DNA from: Amarolinea sp964580725
GTDB taxonomy: Bacteria > Chloroflexota > Anaerolineae > SSC4 > Amarolineaceae
Reading direction: 5' to 3'
Assembly (NCBI GenBank): GCA_964580725.1
Contig: CAZOLV010000009.1
Coordinates: 1 to 64,000 of the forward strand
DNA length: 64,000 nt
The position numbers and the translations under genes were made by a program. Below the pieces are notes generated by a model, which worked only from the letters and a program-made list of their open reading frames with translations, ran no database searches and was not told the DNA's origin. Positions 17,310-26,354 of the stretch are shown here, one piece after another. Each line of letters begins with the position of its first letter. Within the stretch, counting starts at the first letter, position 1.

Positions 17310-18103
17310 ATCCCAACCTGTTCCATCTGGAAGTCCAACTCCAGCTTGATGAGATCTTGCACGCTCAACACCACGGGGACGCGTGGCTGCGTCAGGTTGA
17401 AGTCCTTGAAGGTGAAGCTGGTCGCGGCGGTTCCGCTGATCTGATTGCCGTTGCGCGTCAGGGTCACCTGCCAGACGACCGGTCGGGTCACATCGCGAAT
17501 GGTCAGGTCGCCGCTCAGTTCGAACGTGCCCTGACCCGATTCCGGCAGAGGCGAGGGCAATCCCTGCGCCGCTGTCGGTACGAAGATGGCGTTGGGGAAA
17601 CGATCGCTCTGCAAAATGTTGTTACGCACGAAGCCATCGCGCCGGCTCGAATCGCTCGCCAGGCTGCGCAGGTCAATCACGAAACTCGAAAGATCGGCCA
17701 TGATCGTCCCGTCGCTCGCCGCCGTCAGTGTGCCGCTGACGTTGGAGGTTGCGCCAATGGCGTCATTGGGCAAGTCACGGTTGGCCAGTTGCTCGCGGAT
17801 GCGGTAGCGCGCTTCGTTGCCCGTGGCCGTTGTGACAAAGCGCAGCGCCTGGGTGGGCTTCGCCGCTCCGCCTCCGTCAGCAGGGGTTGCGGGCGCCTCG
17901 GTCGCCGTCGCCGACGTGGCCGGCGCATCAGTGGCCGCGGGCGCCGTCGTGGGCGCATCGGTCGCCGCCGGCGCCGTCGTGGGCGCCAGTGTAGCCGGAC
18001 TGACCGGCATGTTGGTAGGGGAAGGGGTCGCACCTGCGCAACCGCTGATGAGCAGACTCACCAGCGCCAGCAGCAGCCCCATTGTCTTGATTCGGCCTGA
18101 CAT
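17306..18103 (-). CDS. YceI-family lipoprotein
   Basis: This is an extracytoplasmic lipoprotein of 265 residues. The signal peptide ends with LISGC, making C22 the lipidated residue. A low-complexity A/P/T linker with repeated APTTAPAATD follows to about residue 85, then a YceI-like beta-barrel (about 88-260) with RYRIREQL, DLSSFVIDLRSLASDSSRRDGFVRNNILQSD in outline, GDLTIRDVTRPVVW and SFTFKDFNLTQP. YceI proteins form lipocalin-like barrels that bind isoprenoid or amide lipids. The ligand here is unknown. It precedes and overlaps the aminotransferase gene, though a shared pathway is not obvious. Confidence 0.85.
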   Translation of the reverse strand: MSGRIKTMGLLLALVSLLISGCAGATPSPTNMPVSPATLAPTTAPAATDAPTTAPAATDAPATSATATEAPATPADGGGAAKPTQALRFVTTATGNEARYRIREQLANRDLPNDAIGATSNVSGTLTAASDGTIMADLSSFVIDLRSLASDSSRRDGFVRNNILQSDRFPNAIFVPTAAQGLPSPLPESGQGTFELSGDLTIRDVTRPVVWQVTLTRNGNQISGTAATSFTFKDFNLTQPRVPVVLSVQDLIKLELDFQMEQVGM

Positions 18104-18785
18104 TTCTCTCTCTCGACTCCTATCGCTTCTTCAGTCTCTATTCCGTGGTTACTCGGTCCAGTCGGATCGTCCCGTTTCCTGAGTCTGTCGAAGGGGAAAG
18201 CGTGCATTCACCCCCCATCTCCCCAATTGGGGGGCAACGGCTTCGCCAAGCTCAGCCTACGGAGGCTCTCACTCTCCACTCAGCGTTCAGCGTTCAGCNN
18301 NNNNNNNNNNNNNNNNNNNNNNNNNNNNNNNNNNNNNNNNNNNNNNNNNNNNNNNNNNNNNNNNNNNNNNNNNNNNNNNNNNNNNNNNNNNNNNNNNNCG
18401 CCAAGCTCAGCCTACGGAGGCTCTCACTCTCCACTCANNNNNNNNNNNNNNNNNNNNNNNNNNNNNNNNNNNNNNNNNNNNNNNNNNNNNNNNNNNNNNN
18501 NNNNNNNNNNNNNNNNNNNNNNNNNNNNNNNNNNNNNGCGTTCAGCGTTCAGCGTTCAGCGTTCAGCGTTCAGCGTTCAGCGTTCAGCGTTCAGCGTTCT
18601 CCGACTGTCGCCCGCTCATTCGTTGGACGACAACCCATCCTAATCGGTTACACCCGCCCTGACTGTAGCCCATCTCCCAAGCTCCCCGCAGCGCAACTCC
18701 CAACCCCCACAAAACGTCTTCATGATTACGGGACGCGCGCAATGATGCGACGCGCCCAGATGTCATGGAACCTGGGAGGTTGACC
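18104..18785. other. Intergenic region with collapsed tandem repeats and two assembly gaps
   Basis: The region lies between divergent genes and contains two 100-N gaps and repeat arrays. The sequence just before the gaps includes pieces such as CCTGAGTCTGTCGAAGG and CTTCGCCAAGCTCAGCCTA that look like interspersed repeats. The 150 bp before the next gene contain no recognised gene; GGGAGG just before ATG 18786 is its ribosome-binding site. Confidence 0.7.
18244..18600 (+). repeat. Compound VNTR: 39-bp block plus 7-bp GCGTTCA units, interrupted by Ns
   Basis: A 39-bp block at 18244-18282 recurs exactly at 18399-18437. After the first copy, and again at 18538-18600, come head-to-tail copies of the heptamer GCGTTCA (about eight in the last run). 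N runs occupy 18299-18398 and 18438-18537, exactly where the array could not be assembled. The true length is unknown. Confidence 0.85.
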
Positions 18786-21700
18786 ATGAAACGCACCGTT
18801 TCGCTTCCACTGACTGTTGCAGTGATCCTGTCATCGCTGCTGATCTTTCATCGGTCAGACCCGACCGGCGCCGTCCCCGCGGGCCTCGACCCATCGCCCG
18901 GTGCCGTGACCGCCTCGCAGCCTGGCTGGCGCAGCGGCGGCCCCTTCGACAACAACGAACAGCCGCTCGCTATGGACGATGTCGCCGCCTCTCCCACCTA
19001 CGCCAGTGACGGCATCCTTTTCGCCGTCGGCCAGGGCGGCGTCTATCGCACGACCGACCGCGGCGCCCACTGGCAGCATGTCCTCTCCATCGCCATGCAG
19101 CCCGCCTATGGTCACAAAGCCCAGGTGGCCATCTCGCCTGGCTTCGTCAGCGACGGCGTCGTCTTCGTCACCTTCTTCGACGACACGGCGCACACCGCCG
19201 GCTTCGCCAAGTCAACCGACGGCGGCGACACCTGGGCGCTCGACACCACCTACGGCGAGATGCGCGCCCTCGCCATCTCTCCCGTCTTCTTCGATGATCG
19301 AACTCTTTGGATGGCGCGCGGCGACGAAGTCTTCCGTTCGACCGACGGCGGCGCCATCTGGTCGCCCTACCCAATGACACCCCCTGGCGATGCCTATGAC
19401 GTGTTCGACCTGGCCGCGTCGCCCGCTTTCGGCAGCGACCGCACCCTTTTTGCCACCGGTTACGGCGGCGCACGCCGCAGCACCGACGGCGGACAGACCT
19501 GGACGCCGTCCGGCGGCTATGCCCCCGCCTACGGCGTCGCCATTTCACCACTCTATGCCCAGGATAGCGTCGTATGGACGAGCTACCGCTTCATCGAATC
19601 TCCCGGCGACGGCACGCCCGAAAGCGCCGTACAGCGCAGCGCCAACCGCGGTGCCTCCTGGACACTGACCGCCGCTGGCCTGCCCGGTTTCTACGAGCCT
19701 TTCGTGCGCACATTGGCCGTTTCGCCCGCCTTTGGCAACGACCGCACCCTCTTCACCGCCCTCAGCGGCAGCTTCGTACAGGGGCAATCGCACAGCCTCT
19801 TCCGCAGCCTGGACGGCAGCAACTCCTGGCTCGATCTTGGCCCGGCCCCCGGCAACCCAGACATCGCCGCCATCGCCGTCACCTCGACGACGTTCGACGG
19901 CCTACTGGCGCACGTCGCCACAGCGCAAGGAGTCTGGCATTATGGTGGCCTGTGCCAAGAGCGGCTGATCAACGGCGGGTTCGAGTACGACGTCGCTTGG
20001 CGCTTCCCGCACACGCCCTACCCCGCCGGCTACAGCACGCAGCTACCGCGCAGCGGTCAGCGCAGCGCCCGCGCCGGCATCGTGCAGGGCGGCGACGTTT
20101 ACAGCTACTCCAGCGCCTCCCAAACTGTGACCCTGCCCGGCGGCAGCCAGAACATCAGCCTGACGCTCTGGTGGTATCCCATCTCCGCTGAAGCCAGCCT
20201 GCTCGAGCCTGGCGATGCGCCGGCCGCCGGCCTGGAAGTCACCGGCTGGCAACAGCCGCTGGCCGGAGATCGGCAGTACGTTCTGATTCTCGACGCCAAC
20301 GGCGCCATCCTGCGTTCGCTGCTCTGGACGCGCAGCAACGCCCGCGCCTGGCAGCGGCTCGACGCCGATCTGAGCGAATTTGCCGGCCGCATCATTCAGG
20401 TGCATTTTGGCGTCTTCAACGACGGCAATGGCCAAAAGACCGCAATGTACGTGGACGACGCCTCCCTAATCACCTGCGCGCCAGCCGCCCGACAGCAAAG
20501 CCGTCTGCCCTTCTTGCCGCAGCGTTTTGCGCCGCAACCATCCCCTACCCCCACGCCAACGCCCACCATACCGCCTGCCTTCCTGCAAAACCGCTTCGTG
20601 CGCTCCCTCGTCGCCGCGCCGGGCGAGGCCGGCCCGCTCTACGGTCTGACCAGCGAGGGGCTGCTCGTCGTCAGCGCCGATCACGGCACCCACTGGCGCT
20701 ATTTGCCGCTGCCGGAGACCATCAGTGGGACGCCGCTCATCACGCGCGGCTACATCGGCATGGACTACAACCACCCCGAAACCCTCTACATCGGCGCCAG
20801 CGTCAAGGGGCTTTGGCGCAGCACCGACGCCGGCGTCACCTGGGACAAGCGCAGCGCCGTGCAGGCCGAACAGGTGGCCGTAGGTCTCGAACATTCCAGC
20901 GACCTGTGGGTCAGCGTGCCGCCTTCCAGCGGTTCGACCACCGGCCTGCTGCACAGCACCGACGGCGGCGACACCTGGAGCGAGGCTGGCATGGGCCTCT
21001 TCGGCGAAGTCGCCAGCCCCATCCTACTCGACCCGCAGGCGCCCAACGTCATGTTCGTCATCACCCAGGGACCGCGCGGCGGCGCAACCCTCTTCCGCAC
21101 CACAGCCGCCCTGTGGGAACCGTTGCCCACCGCCCCGCTTGGCTACCCGGTGACCGGCGGCTTCGGCCTCATGTTCGACGGCAGCACGCGTGGACTGTAC
21201 GCCGGCAACGACGATGTCCTGTTCGTCAGCCATAACGCCTTCCTGCCAGACCGCAGCGCCATCACCTGGGACGAGGTGCACGACTTCGTGCTGCCCCTGC
21301 GCACCATCCCTCTGGCCGTTGGCGCCGCGCCAGCCGATGCAGTCAGCGGCAACGCCCTCTACATCACCCTCTACGACCTCATGAGCGCACGCGGGCGCAC
21401 CTTGCGCAGCGACGACCAGGGCCAGACCTGGACGTTGCTCGACATCCCGCCCTACGAACGGCTCATCTTCCCGACCGGGCCTGCCGTGCGCGTCTTTGGC
21501 TACCCCTGGTCGAACATCGTTCAGGCCGACGTGCCCGCAACGCCCAACCGTGTGCTCTACCGCTCCACCGACGCCGGCGCCATCTGGTCGCCGGCGGGCG
21601 TTGCGCTGCCCGAACAGACCATCAGCAGCGCCTTCCCCGACCTGCTTTACGCCGGCGACGGCTACCCTTGCTACATGGGCGGCGATCCCACCCCCTTCTG

Positions 21701-24308
21701 GCGCACCACTAACGGCGGGCAGGTCTGGTATCAACTGCTCAGCGGCCGCAACTTGAAACCGCTTGTCGCCCATGCGCAGGATCAACGCCTCTACGCCGCC
21801 GGCTGCGATGGGCCGTATCTCAGCCTGAACGCCGGCGATCTCTTCACGCCGCAACCGGGCGCGCTCTTCGGCCTCTATGACGTCAAAGTGATTGCGCCCG
21901 TCGAGCCGGCCTGGAGCACAGTCTGGATCGGCGGCGTCAGCGAGGGCGGCGGCGGCGCCGTGATCGTCTCGACCAACGGCGGCGCAACCTGGACACGTTC
22001 GACCCCGCTCGAACTCGACATGGCCTGGTTTGGCGATCTGATGGTGGACCGCTGGGCGCCCGGACGCGTCGTGGCGGCTGTAGCCAACGGCGTCTTCCGC
22101 ACCACCGACAACGGTCTCACCTGGCACAACCTTTCGACCGGCCTGAGCGGCGCCCTGCCGGCTCTGGCGTTGGCGCAACTGCCCGCCGACCCGCAACACC
22201 CCTATCTGCTCGGCACGACGCACGGCCTTTACATCCATCGTGCGGCCCTGGCTCGCTGGGTCGAAGTGACAGGGACGCCCTTCGACGATCTGGCGATCAA
22301 CGATCTGCTCGTCATGGATGGCGCTCCGTTCGATCTCTACGTCACCACGCCTGACGGTGTCTTCATCTACGACCTGCGCAACCTGCCCGGTCCCGCGCCG
22401 ACTCCCACTGCCACCCCCACCAGAACCCCGGCCGTCACGGCCACCCCCACCAGAACCCCGGCCGTCACGGCCACCCCCACCGGCACGCCGACGCGTACAG
22501 CGACGCCAACCCGCACCAGCACGCCGACACGTACAGCGACGCCAACATCCACCCCCACCGGCATCCCGACCGCAACGCCGGGTCAGGCGCCAACGCCCTA
22601 CTGGGTCAGTCAGCTCGACCTGCCGATTGGCACGCATCCGCACGGCATCGCCCTCAGCGCCGACGGGCAGCGCGCCTTCGTCGCCTTTCACGGCGCAGCA
22701 CACAGCGGTCGCAGCCTGGGCGTCGTCAATACGGCGCCGCTGGCATTGCAGACGGAGGTCACGCTGGCCAATCAGGCCACAGGGCCAAACGCCGTCGCCT
22801 TCCTCGGCCCCGGCAGCCGCGTGGGTGTCACCAATCGCCAGACCAACGATCTGACCGTGGTGGAGACAACCAGCAATGCGGTGATCGGCGCCCTGGCGAC
22901 CAATCTCATGCCCAACGGCCTGGCTGTGCAGGGCGGATACGCCTACGCCGCCAACTTTGGCAGCGACACTGTGACCGTGTTCGATCCCGTGACGCTGGCG
23001 CTCATCCGCACTCTGAACGATGTCGGGCGCGAACCGAGTCACATGACTGTGGATCCAGAGACCGGCGACGTCTACGTTTCGGCGCATGGTTCGAACGAGG
23101 TGACTCGTCTGCACAACGGCTTCACCGTTGGTCACTTCACCGGCCTGATCGAACCCTATGGTCTGGCCTTCGATCCGGTTGGACGACTGCTCTTCGTGGC
23201 CAACCGCGGCAGCGTCCACACCGTGACCGTGCTCGACGCGCACACTGCGGCGGTCGTCTCGACCATCAGCGTTGGCAAGGAACCGTTCGTCCTTGCCTTC
23301 AACCCGCGCAGCGGGCATCTCTTCGTCGTCTGCGGCGACGAAGTCAAGGTCTACCGCAGCGACGACTGGACGCTTGTGGCATCCATCGCCATCCCGCCTG
23401 GTGCCGAAGAGGGCATCGCGCTCGATGCAGCTCGCGGCCGGGTCTATGTGACCAGCGGCGACGGCGATGCCATCACCGTCATTCAGGATCAAGGCCCGGC
23501 GCAGGTTGTCTTCAGTAGCAACCGCGACGGCAATAGCGAAATCTACCGCATGTTGCCCGATGGGCGCCAGCAGCGTCGGCTGACCTTCACAGCCTACGCC
23601 TTCGAGAACCAGCCGGTTGGATCGCCCGACGGGCGTTGGATCGTCATGACACGCGGCGAGGCGGAAACGCCCAGTCATCTGTGGCTGATGAGCCGCGATG
23701 GGCGCAACGCACACCAACTCACGTTTGGCAACGGTTGGGATCAAGACCCGACCTGGTCGCCGGATGACAGCCAGGTGGCGTTCAGCAGTGATCGTGATGG
23801 CAACTGGGAAATCTACACCGTGCGTCTGGCCGATGGGGCGCTGACGCGCCTGACCAACGAGCCGGCCGCCGATCTGGGTTCTGACTGGTCGCACAGCAAT
23901 GGGCGCATTGCTTTCCAGTCGAGCCGGCGGGTGGCCAACGGCGAAATCTTTACGATGACGGCGAACGGCAGCGACGTGCAGCGACTGACGACCAATCAGA
24001 ACGGCGACGCCGATCCAAGCTGGTCGCCAACAGGCGATCGGTTGGCGTTCTGGGGAACGCGGGTCGAGCAGGCACTCTACATCATGCAGGCCAACGGCAG
24101 CAACATTTATCTGCTGGCGCCGCAGGCGCTGCGTCCCGCCAGCCCGGCCTGGGGTTCGACGGGCGAAACAATCGTCTTCACCGGTTACCGGCCAGACAGC
24201 GGCTACAGCGAGATCTTTCGCATCGAGGCCAGCGGCGCAGGGCTGGCTCTGCTCACCTTGAACGAGGTCAATTTCGACTACGCACCAAACTGGCTACCAG
24301 GCTGGTAA
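18786..24308 (+). CDS. Giant secreted multi-propeller protein (BNR, YVTN and TolB/PD40 repeats)
   Basis: This exported protein has about 1840 residues. The signal peptide is near MKRTVSLPLTVAVILSSLLIF. Propeller 1 (about 40-415) has BNR Asp-box repeats such as STDGGDTW, STDGGAIW and STDGGQTW. A jelly-roll-like domain (about 420-580, LINGGFEYDVAW to MYVDDASLITC) may bind sugar. A Pro/Thr linker leads to propeller 2 (about 600-1185) with further Asp boxes. A long TPT-rich linker (about 1190-1260, encoded by 22402-22580 with internal direct repeats) leads to a YVTN-type propeller (about 1265-1555) and finally TolB/PD40 blades (VFSSNRDGNSEIY, AFSSDRDGNWEIY). No C-terminal anchor is seen. ATG 18786 has GGGAGG 6 nt upstream. 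The function is unknown; it is likely an extracellular binding or adhesion protein. Confidence 0.85.
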   Translation: MKRTVSLPLTVAVILSSLLIFHRSDPTGAVPAGLDPSPGAVTASQPGWRSGGPFDNNEQPLAMDDVAASPTYASDGILFAVGQGGVYRTTDRGAHWQHVLSIAMQPAYGHKAQVAISPGFVSDGVVFVTFFDDTAHTAGFAKSTDGGDTWALDTTYGEMRALAISPVFFDDRTLWMARGDEVFRSTDGGAIWSPYPMTPPGDAYDVFDLAASPAFGSDRTLFATGYGGARRSTDGGQTWTPSGGYAPAYGVAISPLYAQDSVVWTSYRFIESPGDGTPESAVQRSANRGASWTLTAAGLPGFYEPFVRTLAVSPAFGNDRTLFTALSGSFVQGQSHSLFRSLDGSNSWLDLGPAPGNPDIAAIAVTSTTFDGLLAHVATAQGVWHYGGLCQERLINGGFEYDVAWRFPHTPYPAGYSTQLPRSGQRSARAGIVQGGDVYSYSSASQTVTLPGGSQNISLTLWWYPISAEASLLEPGDAPAAGLEVTGWQQPLAGDRQYVLILDANGAILRSLLWTRSNARAWQRLDADLSEFAGRIIQVHFGVFNDGNGQKTAMYVDDASLITCAPAARQQSRLPFLPQRFAPQPSPTPTPTPTIPPAFLQNRFVRSLVAAPGEAGPLYGLTSEGLLVVSADHGTHWRYLPLPETISGTPLITRGYIGMDYNHPETLYIGASVKGLWRSTDAGVTWDKRSAVQAEQVAVGLEHSSDLWVSVPPSSGSTTGLLHSTDGGDTWSEAGMGLFGEVASPILLDPQAPNVMFVITQGPRGGATLFRTTAALWEPLPTAPLGYPVTGGFGLMFDGSTRGLYAGNDDVLFVSHNAFLPDRSAITWDEVHDFVLPLRTIPLAVGAAPADAVSGNALYITLYDLMSARGRTLRSDDQGQTWTLLDIPPYERLIFPTGPAVRVFGYPWSNIVQADVPATPNRVLYRSTDAGAIWSPAGVALPEQTISSAFPDLLYAGDGYPCYMGGDPTPFWRTTNGGQVWYQLLSGRNLKPLVAHAQDQRLYAAGCDGPYLSLNAGDLFTPQPGALFGLYDVKVIAPVEPAWSTVWIGGVSEGGGGAVIVSTNGGATWTRSTPLELDMAWFGDLMVDRWAPGRVVAAVANGVFRTTDNGLTWHNLSTGLSGALPALALAQLPADPQHPYLLGTTHGLYIHRAALARWVEVTGTPFDDLAINDLLVMDGAPFDLYVTTPDGVFIYDLRNLPGPAPTPTATPTRTPAVTATPTRTPAVTATPTGTPTRTATPTRTSTPTRTATPTSTPTGIPTATPGQAPTPYWVSQLDLPIGTHPHGIALSADGQRAFVAFHGAAHSGRSLGVVNTAPLALQTEVTLANQATGPNAVAFLGPGSRVGVTNRQTNDLTVVETTSNAVIGALATNLMPNGLAVQGGYAYAANFGSDTVTVFDPVTLALIRTLNDVGREPSHMTVDPETGDVYVSAHGSNEVTRLHNGFTVGHFTGLIEPYGLAFDPVGRLLFVANRGSVHTVTVLDAHTAAVVSTISVGKEPFVLAFNPRSGHLFVVCGDEVKVYRSDDWTLVASIAIPPGAEEGIALDAARGRVYVTSGDGDAITVIQDQGPAQVVFSSNRDGNSEIYRMLPDGRQQRRLTFTAYAFENQPVGSPDGRWIVMTRGEAETPSHLWLMSRDGRNAHQLTFGNGWDQDPTWSPDDSQVAFSSDRDGNWEIYTVRLADGALTRLTNEPAADLGSDWSHSNGRIAFQSSRRVANGEIFTMTANGSDVQRLTTNQNGDADPSWSPTGDRLAFWGTRVEQALYIMQANGSNIYLLAPQALRPASPAWGSTGETIVFTGYRPDSGYSEIFRIEASGAGLALLTLNEVNFDYAPNWLPGW

Positions 24309-24409
24309 CGTCGCAGAATTAACCGGATGAATAGGAGGAGAGGGTACCTTAACCAGGGCCATTTCCCTGTCTTGATAAACCCGTCCACCTTAGTTGAACC
24401 TGGTCTGGG

Positions 24410-24943
24410 CTATTTCCTCTCTCCTCCCCTCCTATTTCCTCTCTCCTCCCCTCCTATTTCCTCCATAAAGCGCCGTTGGCGTTCTGCGGCGCGCTGCTCC
24501 AAACGACGGCTGATCGGCGCCAAAATGATGAGGCCGGCCAGGCTGAGCAGTGTGCTGAAAATGGCCAGTGCAAAAGCGCCGACCCCCACCGCCATGCCGA
24601 TGGCCGCCACCAACCAGATCGTCGCCGCCGTCGTCAGCCCTCGAATGCTGTTCTTGGTCTGAAGCAGCGCACCGGCGCCCAGAAAACCGACGCCGGTCAC
24701 GATTTGAGCGGCCACGCGCGCCGTGTCACGCGACGGACCTTCCATCGGAAACCACTCGACCGACAGGATCGTAAACAGGCACGAAGCGACGGCAATCAGC
24801 ATGTTGGTGCGCAGCCCGGCCGGATGCCGCTTCCAGTTGCGTTCCAACCCAATCAAACTGCCCAACAGCGCAGCAACCGCCACCTTCAGCGCATCCAGCC
24901 CCAGGCTGCGAAACTGCTCGATCAGATCAAGACTTGTATCCAT
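24410..24943 (-). CDS. MgtC/SapB-family membrane protein
   Basis: This is a membrane protein of about 177 residues with four to five hydrophobic helices. The family pattern is clear: LLGSLIGLERNWKRHPAGLRTNMLIAVASCLF in outline, then QIVTGVGFLGAGALL and IRGLTTAATIWLVAAIGMAVG. MgtC-type proteins are linked to magnesium-poor growth and, in some bacteria, to control of ATP synthase or phosphate; the role here is inferred only. ATG 24943 is chosen because the upstream extension is not family-like. The last codons, including the stop, fall in a 22-bp tandem repeat that encodes a Glu/Arg/Gly-rich tail. Confidence 0.88.
   Translation of the reverse strand: MDTSLDLIEQFRSLGLDALKVAVAALLGSLIGLERNWKRHPAGLRTNMLIAVASCLFTILSVEWFPMEGPSRDTARVAAQIVTGVGFLGAGALLQTKNSIRGLTTAATIWLVAAIGMAVGVGAFALAIFSTLLSLAGLIILAPISRRLEQRAAERQRRFMEEIGGEERGNRRGGERK
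24411..24464. repeat. 22-bp pyrimidine-rich tandem repeat at the mgtC-like gene end
   Basis: Two full copies of a 22-bp TATTTCCTC-containing unit at 24411-24432 and 24433-24454 are followed by a 10-bp partial copy. On the minus strand they encode the charged C-terminal tail of the MgtC-like protein, so copy number changes the tail and stop position. Confidence 0.8.
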
Positions 24944-25011
24944 GACCGCAAGTATAGCGCAACAGCCCAAGACGTCAACCTGCATCAGGCCAGAATCGGG
25001 TCCTTCGATCT

Positions 25012-25123
25012 GCACTTGCTGCACTGCCGCACTGCTGCACTGCTACACTTCCTGCACTGCTACACTTGCTGCACTGCTGCACTGCTACACTGCCACACTG
25101 CTACACTTGCTACACTTGCTGCA
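25012..25123. repeat. Imperfect CTGCACTGCTACACTT-type tandem repeat
   Basis: About 110 bp consist of interleaved variants of CTGCACTG and CTACACTT. It lies upstream of the heat-shock promoter. No gene is evident within it. Confidence 0.75.
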
Positions 25124-25153
25124 ATAGGACACGATCCAGGGAAAAAAAACGTT

Positions 25154-25182
25154 TTGACATCCAGGGGGCTTCATGGTATGAT
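25154..25182 (+). promoter_or_regulatory. SigA-type promoter of hrcA-grpE-dnaK
   Basis: A consensus -35 TTGACA (25154-25159) and a -10 TATGAT (25177-25182) are separated by 17 bp. Transcription would start near 25189, just ahead of the CIRCE operator. Confidence 0.9.
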
Positions 25183-25196
25183 TACGCCCGGACGTT

Positions 25197-25223
25197 TTAG
25201 CACTCTCGGTGTTAGAGTGCTAA
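25197..25223 (+). promoter_or_regulatory. CIRCE operator
   Basis: A perfect CIRCE inverted repeat, TTAGCACTC-N9-GAGTGCTAA, lies downstream of the promoter. It is the binding site of the HrcA repressor, whose gene starts 58 bp later, so the operon should be autoregulated and induced by heat or misfolded protein. Confidence 0.98.
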
Positions 25224-25280
25224 AACAGTAAACCGGCCGCCGCACGGCGGACGGGGAAAAGGGCAGATCAGGCGGATAGA

Positions 25281-26294
25281 ATGGATGAATTGAGCGCCCG
25301 CCGGCGGGCGATCCTGGGTTTGGTGATTCGCGAGTACATCGCCTCTGGGGCGGCGGTGAGTTCGCGCGCGATCCTCGATCGCTATGAACTGGGGGTCAGC
25401 CCGGCGACGATTCGCAATGAGATGGCGGCGCTGGAAGAGTTGAGCTTTCTGACCCACCCGCACACCTCGGCTGGCCGCATTCCGACTGAAGAGGGCTATC
25501 GCTATTTCGTCGAACATCTGTTGGGCGATGTCTCGTTGTCTTCCGAGGAACGGCTGCTCATTCGCCATCAGTTTGGCCAGGCGCGCGCCGAAATGGAACA
25601 GTGGGTGCAGCTAGCCGCCGCCATTCTATCACACACCGTGCACAACGTCGCCTTAGCCACCCCACCCAAGTCGGTCAAAAGTCGCTTCAAGCGCATCGAG
25701 TTGATCGAGATTCGCGACGGCATCGCCCTGCTGGTGCTGGTGACGCTGGAAGGCAACGTCAAGCAGCAGATGTTGAACCTGCCGTTGTTCCAGGATGAAC
25801 TGCACCGCATCTCCAACGAATTGAACGACCGCCTGGCCGGCCTGACGGCGCTCGAAATCAGGACGCAGGGGACCTTCATCACCGGCTGGTCGGCCGATGT
25901 GGCCAACCTGCTGATTTCGATCATGGAGCGGCTCGATTCACGCGTCAGCGACATCTACCGCGAGGGGCTGAGCCACGCCCTGGCCGAGCCGGAGTTCGCC
26001 GAAGGCGATATGATCCGCCGCGTGGTCGAAATCATCGAGGCGCGGCCGCTGCTGGAAAGCATCGTCGCCAAAACGCGTGAGAGCGACGGCGTCCAGGTCA
26101 TCATCGGCGGCGAGGGACGCTGGCGCGAACTGAGCAACCTCAGCCTGGTGCTTTCACGCTACGGCGTAGACGAAGACACGATGGGCGTGCTTGGGGTGCT
26201 TGGGCCGCTGCGCATGCCCTACGGTCGCACCATCGGCGCCGTGCGTTACGTGGCCAACTTGATGAGCGAACTGCTGCGCGAATTTTATGGCTGA
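25281..26294 (+). CDS. hrcA: Heat-inducible transcription repressor HrcA
   Basis: This 337-residue repressor binds CIRCE. The N-terminal winged helix (about 1-90) has RRRAILGLVIREYIASG, LGVSPATIRNEMAALEELSFL and HPHTSAGRIPTEEGYRYFV. The C-terminal dimerisation/GAF-like domain includes VIIGGEGRWRELSNLSLV and GVLGPLRMPYGRTIGAVRYV. It is the first gene of a three-gene operon with grpE and dnaK; CIRCE lies in its leader. In related bacteria GroEL modulates HrcA activity; GroEL is not in this window. Confidence 0.97.
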   Translation: MDELSARRRAILGLVIREYIASGAAVSSRAILDRYELGVSPATIRNEMAALEELSFLTHPHTSAGRIPTEEGYRYFVEHLLGDVSLSSEERLLIRHQFGQARAEMEQWVQLAAAILSHTVHNVALATPPKSVKSRFKRIELIEIRDGIALLVLVTLEGNVKQQMLNLPLFQDELHRISNELNDRLAGLTALEIRTQGTFITGWSADVANLLISIMERLDSRVSDIYREGLSHALAEPEFAEGDMIRRVVEIIEARPLLESIVAKTRESDGVQVIIGGEGRWRELSNLSLVLSRYGVDEDTMGVLGVLGPLRMPYGRTIGAVRYVANLMSELLREFYG

Positions 26295-26354
26295 GACCGG
26301 CACTGCTGACCGGCGCGCACGGATATCTCGAACACGATACGGAGATACGAAAGA

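Noticed and set aside
18244..18600. Possible CRISPR array around the N gaps
   Set aside because: The repeats are 7 bp and 39 bp without regular spacers, and no cas genes are present; a collapsed VNTR fits better.
21024..23894. A 956-codon open frame on the minus strand, antisense to the giant propeller gene
   Set aside because: It is a GC-driven shadow: composition is dominated by Arg, Gly, Ala and His, with no family-like motifs, while the plus strand has clear BNR and propeller repeats.
24327..24662. A 111-codon plus-strand frame opposite the MgtC-like gene
   Set aside because: It overlaps a clear membrane-protein gene on the other strand and reads through pyrimidine repeats with no domain.
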